Part shown: positions 5,369-10,172 of the stretch, in pieces
Numbering within the stretch: the first letter of the stretch is position 1
Layout of the letters: each line of letters opens with the position of its first letter
NCBI GenBank assembly: GCA_017472375.1
Contig: JAFUQL010000047.1
Location: 1-10,172, forward strand
From: Oscillospiraceae bacterium
Lineage (GTDB): Bacteria; Bacillota; Clostridia; Oscillospirales; Ruminococcaceae
DNA length: 10,172 bases
Reading direction: 5' to 3'
Position numbers and translations under genes: made by a program
The notes under the pieces: generated by a model
Seen by the model: only the letters and a program-made list of their open reading frames with translations
Databases searched by the model: none
Told to the model about the DNA's origin: nothing

Positions 5369-5404
5369 AAGCGGCCGGCCTGTAAAAAAACAGGCCGGCC
5401 GCTT
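5369..5404 (-). terminator. 15-bp perfect GC hairpin with A-rich loop (terminator or processing hairpin)
   Basis: The arms 5369-5383 and 5390-5404 are exact reverse complements (AAGCGGCCGGCCTGT and partner) around a six-A loop. On the minus strand it is followed by TTTTAGTATG, a weak U-tract; on the plus strand no T-run follows. It probably ends or processes leftward transcripts from the RNA region before they reach the 126-residue gene. Confidence 0.6.
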
Positions 5405-5417
5405 GGATCATCGCCAT

Positions 5418-5445
5418 AAAAAACAGATCCCGCCACGGTCGTCTG
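5418..5445 (-). terminator. Probable terminator of the structured RNA
   Basis: On the minus strand CAGA pairs with TCTG, and inside it CCG with CGG, then six T follow (5418-5423). The stem is interrupted by internal loops and so weaker than the other terminators here. Its placement right after the end-to-end pairing of the RNA supports the call. Confidence 0.5.
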
Positions 5446-5566
5446 CAGCCAATCAAAACCTACCATAAGGCAGGTGGGTGCCCTACCGAGAGTGTCACGC
5501 TCCCTTCTTCCGCCGAGGCGGGAGGTCTGCGATCAGCCGCCGAACACGGGCTCCCTGAATTTGATT
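5418..5566 (-). ncRNA. Candidate structured non-coding RNA (~149 nt), identity unknown
   Basis: An extended -10 promoter (5573-5581) predicts transcription leftward from about 5566. The first bases, AATCAAA (5566-5560), pair with TTTGATT (5457-5451), closing a ~116-nt domain; a hairpin plus six T ends the transcript near 5418. Inside are GGGAG/CTCCC and GGTAGG/CCTGCC pairings with competing partners, plus a small CCGC-CTCG-GCGG hairpin. No convincing coding frame with a ribosome binding site lies within it. The end-to-end pairing recalls 6S RNA, but I cannot find a single long rod with a central bubble; it lacks the GGAA-type SRP loop and any riboswitch core I know. It could instead be a riboswitch-like leader of the 126-residue gene, which begins 130 nt beyond the terminator. 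Confidence 0.5.
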
Positions 5567-5572
5567 AGTAGG

Positions 5573-5581
5573 ATTATATCA
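5573..5581 (-). promoter_or_regulatory. Extended -10 promoter of the structured RNA
   Basis: TGATATAAT on the minus strand is a perfect TATAAT with a TG extension. No clear -35 lies 17 bp upstream. It falls 45 bp past the stop of the DUF1292 gene on the same strand, separating the RNA from that gene. Confidence 0.6.
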
Positions 5582-5595
5582 AGCTGCAACAAATC

Positions 5596-5618
5596 GTGCC
5601 GGGCAGGATACTGCCTAT
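5596..5618 (-). terminator. Weak hairpin after the DUF1292 gene
   Basis: On the minus strand GGCAG pairs with CTGCC around TATC (5601-5614), soon after the stop codon. The following bases contain only a short TTTGTT, so termination would be inefficient. Readthrough from the DUF1292 gene into the RNA region is possible. Confidence 0.3.
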
Positions 5619-5625
5619 TTACTTG

Positions 5626-5952
5626 TTACTGGATGTCGTACAGGTCGTTGAGCCGCTCTTCGAACTGCTTGCTCACCTGGAGGAACTCCTCGTCGTCCTC
5701 CACCACGTCCATGTACTCGCCTTCCTCGTCGTTGCCCACCTTCATGATGACCAGCTCCAGGTCGGCCTCCGCCAGGGCGGCGTCATCCTCGACCCAGGGG
5801 ACCAGAGCCATGTAGTAGGTGTCGTTCCAGGTCAGGGCATCGATCACCTCAAAGGTGTGCTCTTTGCCGTCTTCGTCCTCCAGAGTGATGAGATCGGGCT
5901 CGTAGCTCTCTTCCTCTTCGCCCGGGATGGCCGGAATCTTCTCGTCTGCCAT
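5626..5952 (-). CDS. DUF1292 family protein (YrzB-like)
   Basis: Small acidic cytoplasmic protein of a family widespread in Firmicutes and without an established function. The 108-residue product shows the family pattern: ITLEDEDGKEHTFEVIDALTW (22-42), a strand around YYMALVPW (46-53), then ELVIMKVGNDEEGEYMDVVEDDEE (66-89), and a C-terminal helix (90-108). Family members are usually 80-110 residues. The ATG at 5952 has AAAAGGAG 9 nt upstream; the open frame runs back to 6063, but that part crosses the promoter. In other Firmicutes such genes often sit with Holliday-junction resolvase and alanyl-tRNA synthetase genes; here the gene stands apart from them. It is transcribed from its own promoter (6005-6033) and divergent from the PPIase gene. 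Confidence 0.88.
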   Translation of the reverse strand: MADEKIPAIPGEEEESYEPDLITLEDEDGKEHTFEVIDALTWNDTYYMALVPWVEDDAALAEADLELVIMKVGNDEEGEYMDVVEDDEEFLQVSKQFEERLNDLYDIQ

Positions 5953-6004
5953 GGGGATCCGCTCCTTTTCCGGCCGGGGACCGGCCTGCGTTTTTCTTGT
6001 TTTC

Positions 6005-6033
6005 AGTTTACCGCGTTTGCCCTCTGCCGTCAA
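6005..6033 (-). promoter_or_regulatory. Promoter of the DUF1292 gene
   Basis: On the minus strand: TTGACG (6028-6033), 17 bp, TAAACT (6005-6010). Start near 5998; the ~45-nt leader contains a perfect GGCCGG/CCGGCC hairpin with a 3-nt loop just before the ribosome binding site. In the rest of the 316-bp gap to the PPIase gene I see a CTGCCCG/CGGGCAG hairpin (6074-6091, no T-run on either side) and the PPIase control elements. Confidence 0.6.
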
Positions 6034-6144
6034 GAGGGCAACGAAGCAAAGCGGCCCATCCACAGGGTATGCGCTGCCCGGCCCCGGGCAGAACGCTTAG
6101 CGAAAAAACACCGCGCCCATACTTGCAGAAGAATTCACGGATTT

Positions 6145-6167
6145 GAAACAGCCGGACGGGCTGTTTC
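6145..6167. promoter_or_regulatory. Perfect 9-bp-arm inverted repeat at the PPIase promoter (candidate operator)
   Basis: GAAACAGCC (6145-6153) and GGCTGTTTC (6159-6167) are exact reverse complements separated by GGACG. The repeat ends 4 bp before the TATAAT and covers the -35/spacer region, the usual place for a repressor site. No T-run follows on either strand, which argues against a terminator. The regulator is unknown. Confidence 0.55.
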
Positions 6168-6168
6168 G

Positions 6169-6177
6169 TGCTATAAT
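6169..6177 (+). promoter_or_regulatory. Extended -10 promoter of the PPIase-cls unit
   Basis: TGCTATAAT is a perfect TATAAT (6172-6177) with a TG extension. A TTGAAA lies upstream but 23 bp away, too far for a normal -35. The predicted start near 6184 gives a ~85-nt leader. Confidence 0.65.
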
Positions 6178-6268
6178 AAAAATGATCTTCGATTTTACGG
6201 CGGGCGGGGCGCTGACCTCAGCTTGCCCAGGCGGGGCTGCGGTTATGCGCCCGCCGGAAAGGAACCAT

Positions 6269-6982
6269 ATGACAAAACGATGGCTTGCCGCCCTGCTGAC
6301 CCTTGTGCTGCTGTGCACGCTGGCTGGCTGCGGCGATGAAAAGACCGCCGGCATCGACCGCCCTCAGGTGGAGAGCGGCCTTGCCCAGTTCGCGGGGCCC
6401 CAGGCGGGGGACACCATTGCGGTGTTCACCACCAGCCTGGGCGAGATCCGGGCGGTGCTGTATCCGGATGAGGCCCCCATGGCGGCGGCCAACTTCATCG
6501 GGCTGGCCCAGCAGGGCTACTACGATGGGCTGACCTTCCACCGGGTGGTGTACGGCGCGCTGGTGCAGAGCGGCGACGCCACCGGCACGGGCCTGGGCGG
6601 CGACAGCATCTGGCGGGGCAACCCGTATCCCATCGAGCCCAGCGAAGGGCTTCGCCACTTTGCGGGCGCCCTGTGCATGGCCCGCAGCGAGGAGGACGAG
6701 GCCTCGGCCCTGAGCCAGTTCTACTTTGTGCAGGCCAAGCCCGGCCTGGATCGGGAGCTGAAACAGCAGATGGAACAGGCCGGCGTGGCCGCCGAGGTGA
6801 TCGACGCCTACGAGCAGGCCGGCGGCCTGCCCTACCTGGACAACCGCTACACCGTATTCGGTCAGGTGTATGAGGGCATGGAGGTGGTGGATGCCATCGC
6901 CGCCGTGGAGGCGGACGAGAACGGCAAGCCGCTGGAGGACGTGCTCGTTGAAACGGTGGAGATCCTGACCTTTGAGGGCTGA
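6269..6982 (+). CDS. Cyclophilin-type peptidyl-prolyl cis-trans isomerase lipoprotein
   Basis: Extracytoplasmic foldase anchored to the outer face of the membrane, speeding proline isomerisation of exported proteins. The 237-residue precursor starts with a lipoprotein signal peptide: basic KR, hydrophobic core, and lipobox LAGC with the lipidated Cys21. The cyclophilin domain spans about 48-235. Active-site landmarks are FHRV (90-93), QSGDATGTGLGG (100-111; usual form QGGDPTG), SQFYFV (149-154) and FGQV (197-200). The usual Trp of the drug-binding site cannot be placed. An extra helical insert (about 160-190) is typical of clostridial lipoprotein cyclophilins. The ATG at 6269 has GGAAAGGA 5 nt upstream and precedes a proper signal peptide; the open frame back to 6143 adds an implausible N-terminus before it. 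The cls gene follows after 20 bp, so the two are co-transcribed. Confidence 0.92.
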   Translation: MTKRWLAALLTLVLLCTLAGCGDEKTAGIDRPQVESGLAQFAGPQAGDTIAVFTTSLGEIRAVLYPDEAPMAAANFIGLAQQGYYDGLTFHRVVYGALVQSGDATGTGLGGDSIWRGNPYPIEPSEGLRHFAGALCMARSEEDEASALSQFYFVQAKPGLDRELKQQMEQAGVAAEVIDAYEQAGGLPYLDNRYTVFGQVYEGMEVVDAIAAVEADENGKPLEDVLVETVEILTFEG

Positions 6983-7002
6983 GCGCCCGTGAGGAGATTT
7001 GG

Positions 7003-8541
7003 ATGCCTGTACAACGCTTGAAGCGGCTGCTTCTGGGCCGCACCTTTATGGTGACGGCGCTGGTGCTGCTGCAGATCGGCCTGACGATCTGGCTGGTGTG
7101 GCTGCTGGGCAGCTCGGCGGCCATCGCCTGGGCCGTTCTGGCGATGCTCACCAGCTGCATCGTCATTGCTCTTTTGAATGAGGACAACATCCCGCCGGCC
7201 TACCGCACCCTGTGGCTGCTGGTGGTGCTTCTGCTGCCGGTGGCCGGCACGCTGTTCTGCATGATGTGGGCGGGGCGCGCCACAAGCTGCCGCCGTGCCC
7301 GCCAGTATCAGGCGGCCTCCCGCCGCCACGCCGCCGCCCTGCCCGCTGCCCCGCCGCAGGTGCGCGGCCGGCTGAGCGGGGAGAACCCCGCCTTCGGCCG
7401 CACGGCGGATTATCTGATGCGGGCAGCCGCCTCCCCGCTGTGGGAGGGCACGGCCTGCCGCTATTACCCCTGGGGCAAGGATCTTCTGCCCGACCTGCTG
7501 GAGGCGCTGGAGAGCGCCCGGCAGAGCATCTGGCTGGAGTTCTTCATCATCGAGTCGGAGGGCGAATTCTGGGGCGCCATCCACGAGGTGCTGCGCCGCA
7601 AGGCCGCCGCCGGGGTGGATGTGCGGGTGCTGTACGACTTCGCCGGCTGCCTGCTCACCGCCCCTGAGGACTACGCCGCCGAGCTGCGGGCCGAGGGCAT
7701 CAAGTGCCATCCGGTGTCCCCGCTGCGGCTGTCCGTCCACATCAGTGACTATCAGCTGCTGAACCGCCGCGACCACCGCAAGGTAGCGGTCATCGACGGG
7801 CAGGTGGGCTTTTCCGGCGGCATCAACCTGGCAGACGAGTACATCGGCAGGGTCGTCCGCTTCGGCACCTGGAAGGACACCGCTTTCCGCATGGAGGGCC
7901 GGGCGGTACAGGCCATGGGCGCGGGCTTCCTGACCATGTGGGACTGGGTGACCGGGGCCCGCAGCCAGTCCCCCGCGCCGGCGCGGCCGGTGCAGGCCGA
8001 CGGCCTGGTGCAGCCCTATTTTGGCTCGGCGCTGGACACCGAGCGGGTGTGTGAGAGCGCCTATCTGGGCCTTGTGCAGGCGGCGCAGCGCACCCTGTAT
8101 GTGGCCACCCCCTATCTGGGGCCCGACCAGGAGCTGCTGTGCAGCCTGCAGCGGGCCGCCCGCAGTGGGGTGGACGTTCGGGTGCTGGTGCCGGGCATCC
8201 CGGACAAGCCCTATGTGTACTGGGTGACCCAGAGCTTCTTCCCGCCGCTGCTGCGGGCGGGGGTGCGCATCTATGTGTATACCCCGGGCTTCGTCCACGC
8301 CAAGATGATGGTGGCGGACGATGCGGCCATCATCGGCACCGCCAATCTGGACTACCGCAGCCTGTACCTGCACTTTGAGAACGGCTGTGCTTTTTATGGA
8401 GGCAGCATCCCCGGGCAGGTCAAGGCCGACCTGGAGGAGTGTATGCGCCAGAGCCGGGAGGCCACCCTGGCCGACCCGCCCCCCGACCTGCCCCGCCGGT
8501 TGGCGCGGGGCCTGCTGCGCATCGCCGCGCCGCTGCTGTAA
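7003..8541 (+). CDS. cls: Cardiolipin synthase (phospholipase D superfamily)
   Basis: Membrane enzyme that joins two phosphatidylglycerol molecules to give cardiolipin and glycerol. The 512-residue length matches bacterial ClsA-type enzymes. The N-terminal region carries two to three hydrophobic helices (about 14-36, 42-58, 67-90), the PLDc_N module. Two HKD motifs follow: H258-x-K260-x4-D265 with GGINLADEY just after, and H432-x-K434-x4-D439 with GTANLDYRS after it. Both catalytic histidines, lysines and aspartates are present, so the enzyme should be active. The ATG has GAGGAG 6-7 nt upstream and lies 20 bp after the PPIase stop; both genes share a promoter and the terminator at 8551-8590. 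The specific ClsA/ClsB subgroup cannot be settled by eye, though the membrane N-terminus favours ClsA. Confidence 0.95.
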   Translation: MPVQRLKRLLLGRTFMVTALVLLQIGLTIWLVWLLGSSAAIAWAVLAMLTSCIVIALLNEDNIPPAYRTLWLLVVLLLPVAGTLFCMMWAGRATSCRRARQYQAASRRHAAALPAAPPQVRGRLSGENPAFGRTADYLMRAAASPLWEGTACRYYPWGKDLLPDLLEALESARQSIWLEFFIIESEGEFWGAIHEVLRRKAAAGVDVRVLYDFAGCLLTAPEDYAAELRAEGIKCHPVSPLRLSVHISDYQLLNRRDHRKVAVIDGQVGFSGGINLADEYIGRVVRFGTWKDTAFRMEGRAVQAMGAGFLTMWDWVTGARSQSPAPARPVQADGLVQPYFGSALDTERVCESAYLGLVQAAQRTLYVATPYLGPDQELLCSLQRAARSGVDVRVLVPGIPDKPYVYWVTQSFFPPLLRAGVRIYVYTPGFVHAKMMVADDAAIIGTANLDYRSLYLHFENGCAFYGGSIPGQVKADLEECMRQSREATLADPPPDLPRRLARGLLRIAAPLL

Positions 8542-8598
8542 CACAAAAACAGACCGCCCGCACCGTGGGGCTTCCCGGTGCGGGCGGTCTTTGTGTTC
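8541..8598. terminator. Strong bidirectional terminator between cls and the thioesterase gene
   Basis: Arms 8551-8565 and 8576-8590 pair perfectly over 15 bp (AGACCGCCCGCACCG and partner), and flanking AACACAAA/TTTGTGTT can extend the stem. T-runs follow on both strands, the better one leftward (GTTTTTGTGTT). It begins at the cls stop codon and lies 18 bp past the thioesterase stop. Confidence 0.92.
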
Positions 8599-8608
8599 GT
8601 TCGGTGGT

Positions 8609-9064
8609 TTATTCGGCGGGTCCGTCCTCCACCACCTCCAGCTCGGGCATCGGAGCGGTCTTGCCGTCGGCAGCCATGGAGGCGGTCAGGTTGTAGAAGG
8701 TCATGTGGGTCTTGACCAGCAGCTTGCCGGTCTCGTCGTGGATGGTGCACTCCACCACGCTGATGGTGCGCCCGTACTTCAGCACGGTGGCCTCACTGAG
8801 CAGGGTGGTGCTGGTCAGGGCAGGGGCCATGTAGTCGATGGTGCCGTTCACGGTGGTGACGCTGTGCCCGTAGGTGACCACGGCTGCGCCGCTGGTGGTG
8901 TCCGCCAGGCTGAACAGCACGCCGCCATGTACGCTGCCGATGGGGTTCTTCATCCAGGGCTGCAGCCGGATGCGGCCCTTCACATGGCCCAGCTCCTTGT
9001 GGGTCAGCTCCATGCCCAGATGGGCGCTGAAAAACTCCTCGGGCAGGTCGATCTTTTTCTCCAT
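8609..9064 (-). CDS. PaaI-type hotdog-fold thioesterase
   Basis: Acyl-CoA thioesterase-like enzyme of the PaaI/4HBT group, hydrolysing acyl- or aryl-CoA thioesters in the cytoplasm; the exact substrate is unknown. The 151-residue product carries the family signature NPIGSVHGGVLFSLADTTSG (40-59), with His46-Gly-Gly and Asp55 at the active-site positions, followed by the hotdog strands VNGTIDYMAP (72-81) and later TLLSEATVLKYGRT. Length fits the family. The ATG at 9064 is chosen for AAGGAGG 5 nt upstream. The frame stays open to 9163 and 9145, where ATGs lie next to or over the acyltransferase stop; a start there would add 27-33 residues of non-hotdog sequence without a good ribosome binding site. 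It follows plsC in the same unit. Confidence 0.88.
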   Translation of the reverse strand: MEKKIDLPEEFFSAHLGMELTHKELGHVKGRIRLQPWMKNPIGSVHGGVLFSLADTTSGAAVVTYGHSVTTVNGTIDYMAPALTSTTLLSEATVLKYGRTISVVECTIHDETGKLLVKTHMTFYNLTASMAADGKTAPMPELEVVEDGPAE

Positions 9065-9155
9065 AGGTTCCTCCTTGGGGGCGGGGCGCAGCTCGCTGAA
9101 ACTGCGCTGCCGGGTATAAAAGCGCCGGTAAGGATTGTCCGGCATGGGTCTCTTC

Positions 9156-9902
9156 TCAGTCATCGGCCACACCGGGGTTGGCGGCCTCCAGCCGGGCGCG
9201 CACCTGGTCCTCCACAAGCTGGGGCAGGGCCTTCAGGGCAGTCCGGTCCAGGCCGGCGGTCTCGATGGCGGGCAGGATCTCCACCGCCACATGGGCGGGT
9301 CTCATCCAGCCGCCGTTGTTTTCCATCACGTCGCGGCTGCGGTGCAGCACCACCGGCACCACCGGGGCGCCGGCCTTGGTGGCGATACGGAACGCGCCGC
9401 CCTTGAACTCGCCCACCGTGCCCTCAGGGCCCTTGTGGCGGGTGCCCTCGGGGAAAATGCCCACCGAGTAGCCGTTCTTGACATGGTCGGTGGCCTCATG
9501 CAGGCACTGCAGCGACTGGCGGCTGTCCTTCCGGTCCACGAACACACAGTGCAGCAGCCGCATCCAGCCCCGCACCAGAGGCAGCTTGTCCACCTCTTTT
9601 TTGCTCACCAGCGCATGGGGGGCATCCAGCTGGGTCAGCATCAGGGGGATGTCGTAGTAGCTGCGGTGGTTGGCCACAAACACGCAGGCGCGCCCCTCGG
9701 GGATGTTCTCCCGCCCGGTGACGGTGACGGTCACGCCTGCCAGCTTCAGCAGGGTGCCGCACCACTGGGGCACATATTTGGCGGCCAGTGCATCGCCCAC
9801 GGAGTTGTCGCCGTTTTTCTGGGCCTTCAGGCCCTTGTGCAGCAGCGGCCAGGACAGCAGCAGATAGCCCCAGAAGTAGATGAACCAGATGATGGTGCGC
9901 AT
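9156..9902 (-). CDS. plsC: 1-acyl-sn-glycerol-3-phosphate acyltransferase (PlsC family)
   Basis: Transfers an acyl chain to lysophosphatidic acid to form phosphatidic acid, the second acylation of phospholipid synthesis at the inner face of the membrane. The 248-residue product has an N-terminal hydrophobic segment (about 3-21) and the four acyltransferase blocks: NHRSYYD with catalytic H79-x4-D84, KKEVDKLPLVRGWM leading to CVFVDR (119-124), FPEGTR (150-155), and APVVPVVLH (179-187). All key residues are intact. The ATG at 9902 has AAGGAGG 5 nt upstream; the frame extends back to 10031, but that part is the promoter region. It is the first gene of a unit with the thioesterase; both act on acyl donors, so a joint role in acyl supply is plausible though inferred. 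Confidence 0.93.
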   Translation of the reverse strand: MRTIIWFIYFWGYLLLSWPLLHKGLKAQKNGDNSVGDALAAKYVPQWCGTLLKLAGVTVTVTGRENIPEGRACVFVANHRSYYDIPLMLTQLDAPHALVSKKEVDKLPLVRGWMRLLHCVFVDRKDSRQSLQCLHEATDHVKNGYSVGIFPEGTRHKGPEGTVGEFKGGAFRIATKAGAPVVPVVLHRSRDVMENNGGWMRPAHVAVEILPAIETAGLDRTALKALPQLVEDQVRARLEAANPGVADD

Positions 9903-9957
9903 GGGGTCCTCCTTGTTATACAAATGGGATATTGATCGATTATAAATACAGATCGTA

Positions 9958-10003
9958 TGCGCAAGTGCGCAGGCATTACAATACAGTATAACATAAATGC
10001 GCA
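9958..10003. repeat. Three TGCGCA sites around the plsC promoter (candidate operators)
   Basis: TGCGCA, itself a palindrome, occurs at 9958-9963, 9966-9971 and 9998-10003. The first two form a 14-bp perfect palindrome with AG between, placed just downstream of the predicted start. The third lies in the -35/-10 spacer. Copies two and three share longer flanks (A-R-TGCGCAGG) and are 32 bp apart, about three helical turns. Confidence 0.45.
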
Positions 10004-10013
10004 GGATTGAAAA
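9985..10013 (-). promoter_or_regulatory. Promoter of the plsC-thioesterase unit
   Basis: On the minus strand: TTTTCA (10008-10013), 17 bp, TATACT (9985-9990). The start near 9978 gives a ~76-nt leader. A second TATAAT at 9939-9944 lacks a well-spaced -35 and could be an additional start. Confidence 0.55.
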
Positions 10014-10026
10014 CGCCCTGCCAGCC

Positions 10027-10057
10027 TGCATAGCCCGGTGGGGCGCCGGCCATATTA
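10027..10057 (+). promoter_or_regulatory. Sigma-G-like sporulation promoter
   Basis: GCATA (10028-10032) and CATATTA (10051-10057), 18 bp apart, match the B. subtilis sigma-G consensus as I recall it (gHATR and CATWHTA). No convincing sigma-A pair serves this start. The predicted transcript would begin just before the ribosome binding site, giving a leader of only ~16 nt. It supports a forespore-expressed gene downstream. Confidence 0.5.
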
Positions 10058-10079
10058 CTCCAAAAGGGAGGCGATGAAC

Positions 10080-10172
10080 ATGGCGGTCTATACGGATCTT
10101 GCAGACGAACTGTACGCGCCCGGCAAGGGCACGGTGCCGGAGGGGGTGCAGGTGAGCCGCCGCCGGGTGGGC
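10080..10172 (+). CDS. gpr: N-terminus of a probable germination (spore) protease, cut by the window edge
   Basis: Only 31 codons are visible, reading MAVYTDLADELY and then VPEGVQVSRRRVG. Gpr proteases, which degrade small acid-soluble spore proteins at germination, begin with an 'RTDLA.E' stretch followed within ~20 residues by a 'PGV.V' segment, and this fits that shape. An ATG at 10074 also opens the frame, but AAGGGAGG (10064-10071) leaves only 2 nt to it and 8 nt to the ATG at 10080, so the latter is chosen. The sigma-G-like promoter just upstream agrees with the identity, as Gpr is made in the forespore. With so little sequence the call remains tentative; catalytic residues lie outside the window. 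Confidence 0.5.
   Translation, partial: MAVYTDLADELYAPGKGTVPEGVQVSRRRVG

Noticed and set aside
5418..5566. SRP RNA or tmRNA identity for the structured RNA
   Set aside because: No GGAAGGAAGCAG-type SRP loop and no tRNA-like ends or tag frame.
6074..6091. CTGCCCG/CGGGCAG hairpin as a terminator
   Set aside because: No T-run follows on either strand and no gene ends here; kept only as a note under the DUF1292 promoter.
6862..8544. 560-residue open frame antisense to cls
   Set aside because: Same low-information His/Gln/Arg-rich shadow; the sense strand encodes a full cardiolipin synthase with both HKD motifs.
8321..9406. 361-residue rightward frame crossing the cls terminator
   Set aside because: It runs through the cls gene in another frame, the 15-bp terminator and the antisense of two clear genes.
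1..10172. CRISPR array, insertion sequence, tRNA or prophage genes
   Set aside because: No regular spaced repeats, transposase-like frames, integrase or cloverleaf sequences seen on either strand.

Overview
This is a GC-rich bacterial chromosomal window. Short, strong AAGGAGG-type ribosome binding sites, sigma-A promoters with TATAAT-like -10 boxes, intrinsic terminators, an S20/DUF1292/MATE/PPIase-lipoprotein gene set and, at the right edge, what looks like a spore-protease gene behind a sigma-G-like promoter all point to a high-GC member of the Clostridia. An Oscillospiraceae/Ruminococcaceae gut bacterium (Faecalibacterium, Gemmiger or Subdoligranulum range) is my guess. The organism is inferred from protein style and signals, not from a search. 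I see no phage, transposon, CRISPR array or tRNA.

Layout, left to right. Positions 1-743: a leftward promoter for a gene off the left edge, then rpsT (S20, leftward) with its terminator and promoter, then a rightward promoter and a leader containing a terminator-like hairpin. 744-2117: MATE transporter (+), ended by a bidirectional terminator. 2287-3528 (-): an Lrp/AsnC regulator followed by a zinc-ribbon membrane protein with a Tyr/Gly-repeat tail, transcribed together. 3529-3885: a divergent control region with a promoter for each side and a ~108-nt promoter-to-terminator unit (sRNA or attenuated leader). 3886-4674 (+): alpha/beta hydrolase, whose 3' end overlaps tail-to-tail with a 62-residue Gly-rich membrane microprotein (-). 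4908-5288 (-): a 126-residue protein I do not recognise. 5289-5625: a non-coding stretch holding a probable structured RNA (-) with its own extended -10 promoter and terminator, plus a 15-bp perfect hairpin. 5626-5952 (-): DUF1292 protein. 5953-6268: divergent control region with a perfect 9-bp-arm inverted repeat over the rightward promoter. 6269-8541 (+): cyclophilin-type PPIase lipoprotein and cardiolipin synthase as a pair, ended by a strong bidirectional terminator. 8609-9902 (-): PlsC-type acyltransferase followed by a hotdog thioesterase, with TGCGCA repeats around the promoter. 10080 to the edge (+): N-terminus of a probable germination protease Gpr.

How the genes fit together. Two convergent units deal with the envelope and lipids: cardiolipin synthase and a surface foldase on one side, lysophosphatidate acyltransferase and an acyl-CoA thioesterase on the other. 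The rest is housekeeping (S20), export (MATE) and small regulatory or membrane proteins. The most unusual feature is in the non-coding DNA. The MATE gene, the hydrolase and the unknown 126-residue gene each lie downstream of a promoter that is followed by an intrinsic-terminator-like hairpin before the start codon. The best candidate for something undescribed is the RNA at about 5418-5566, which has end-to-end pairing and two sets of mutually exclusive hairpins.
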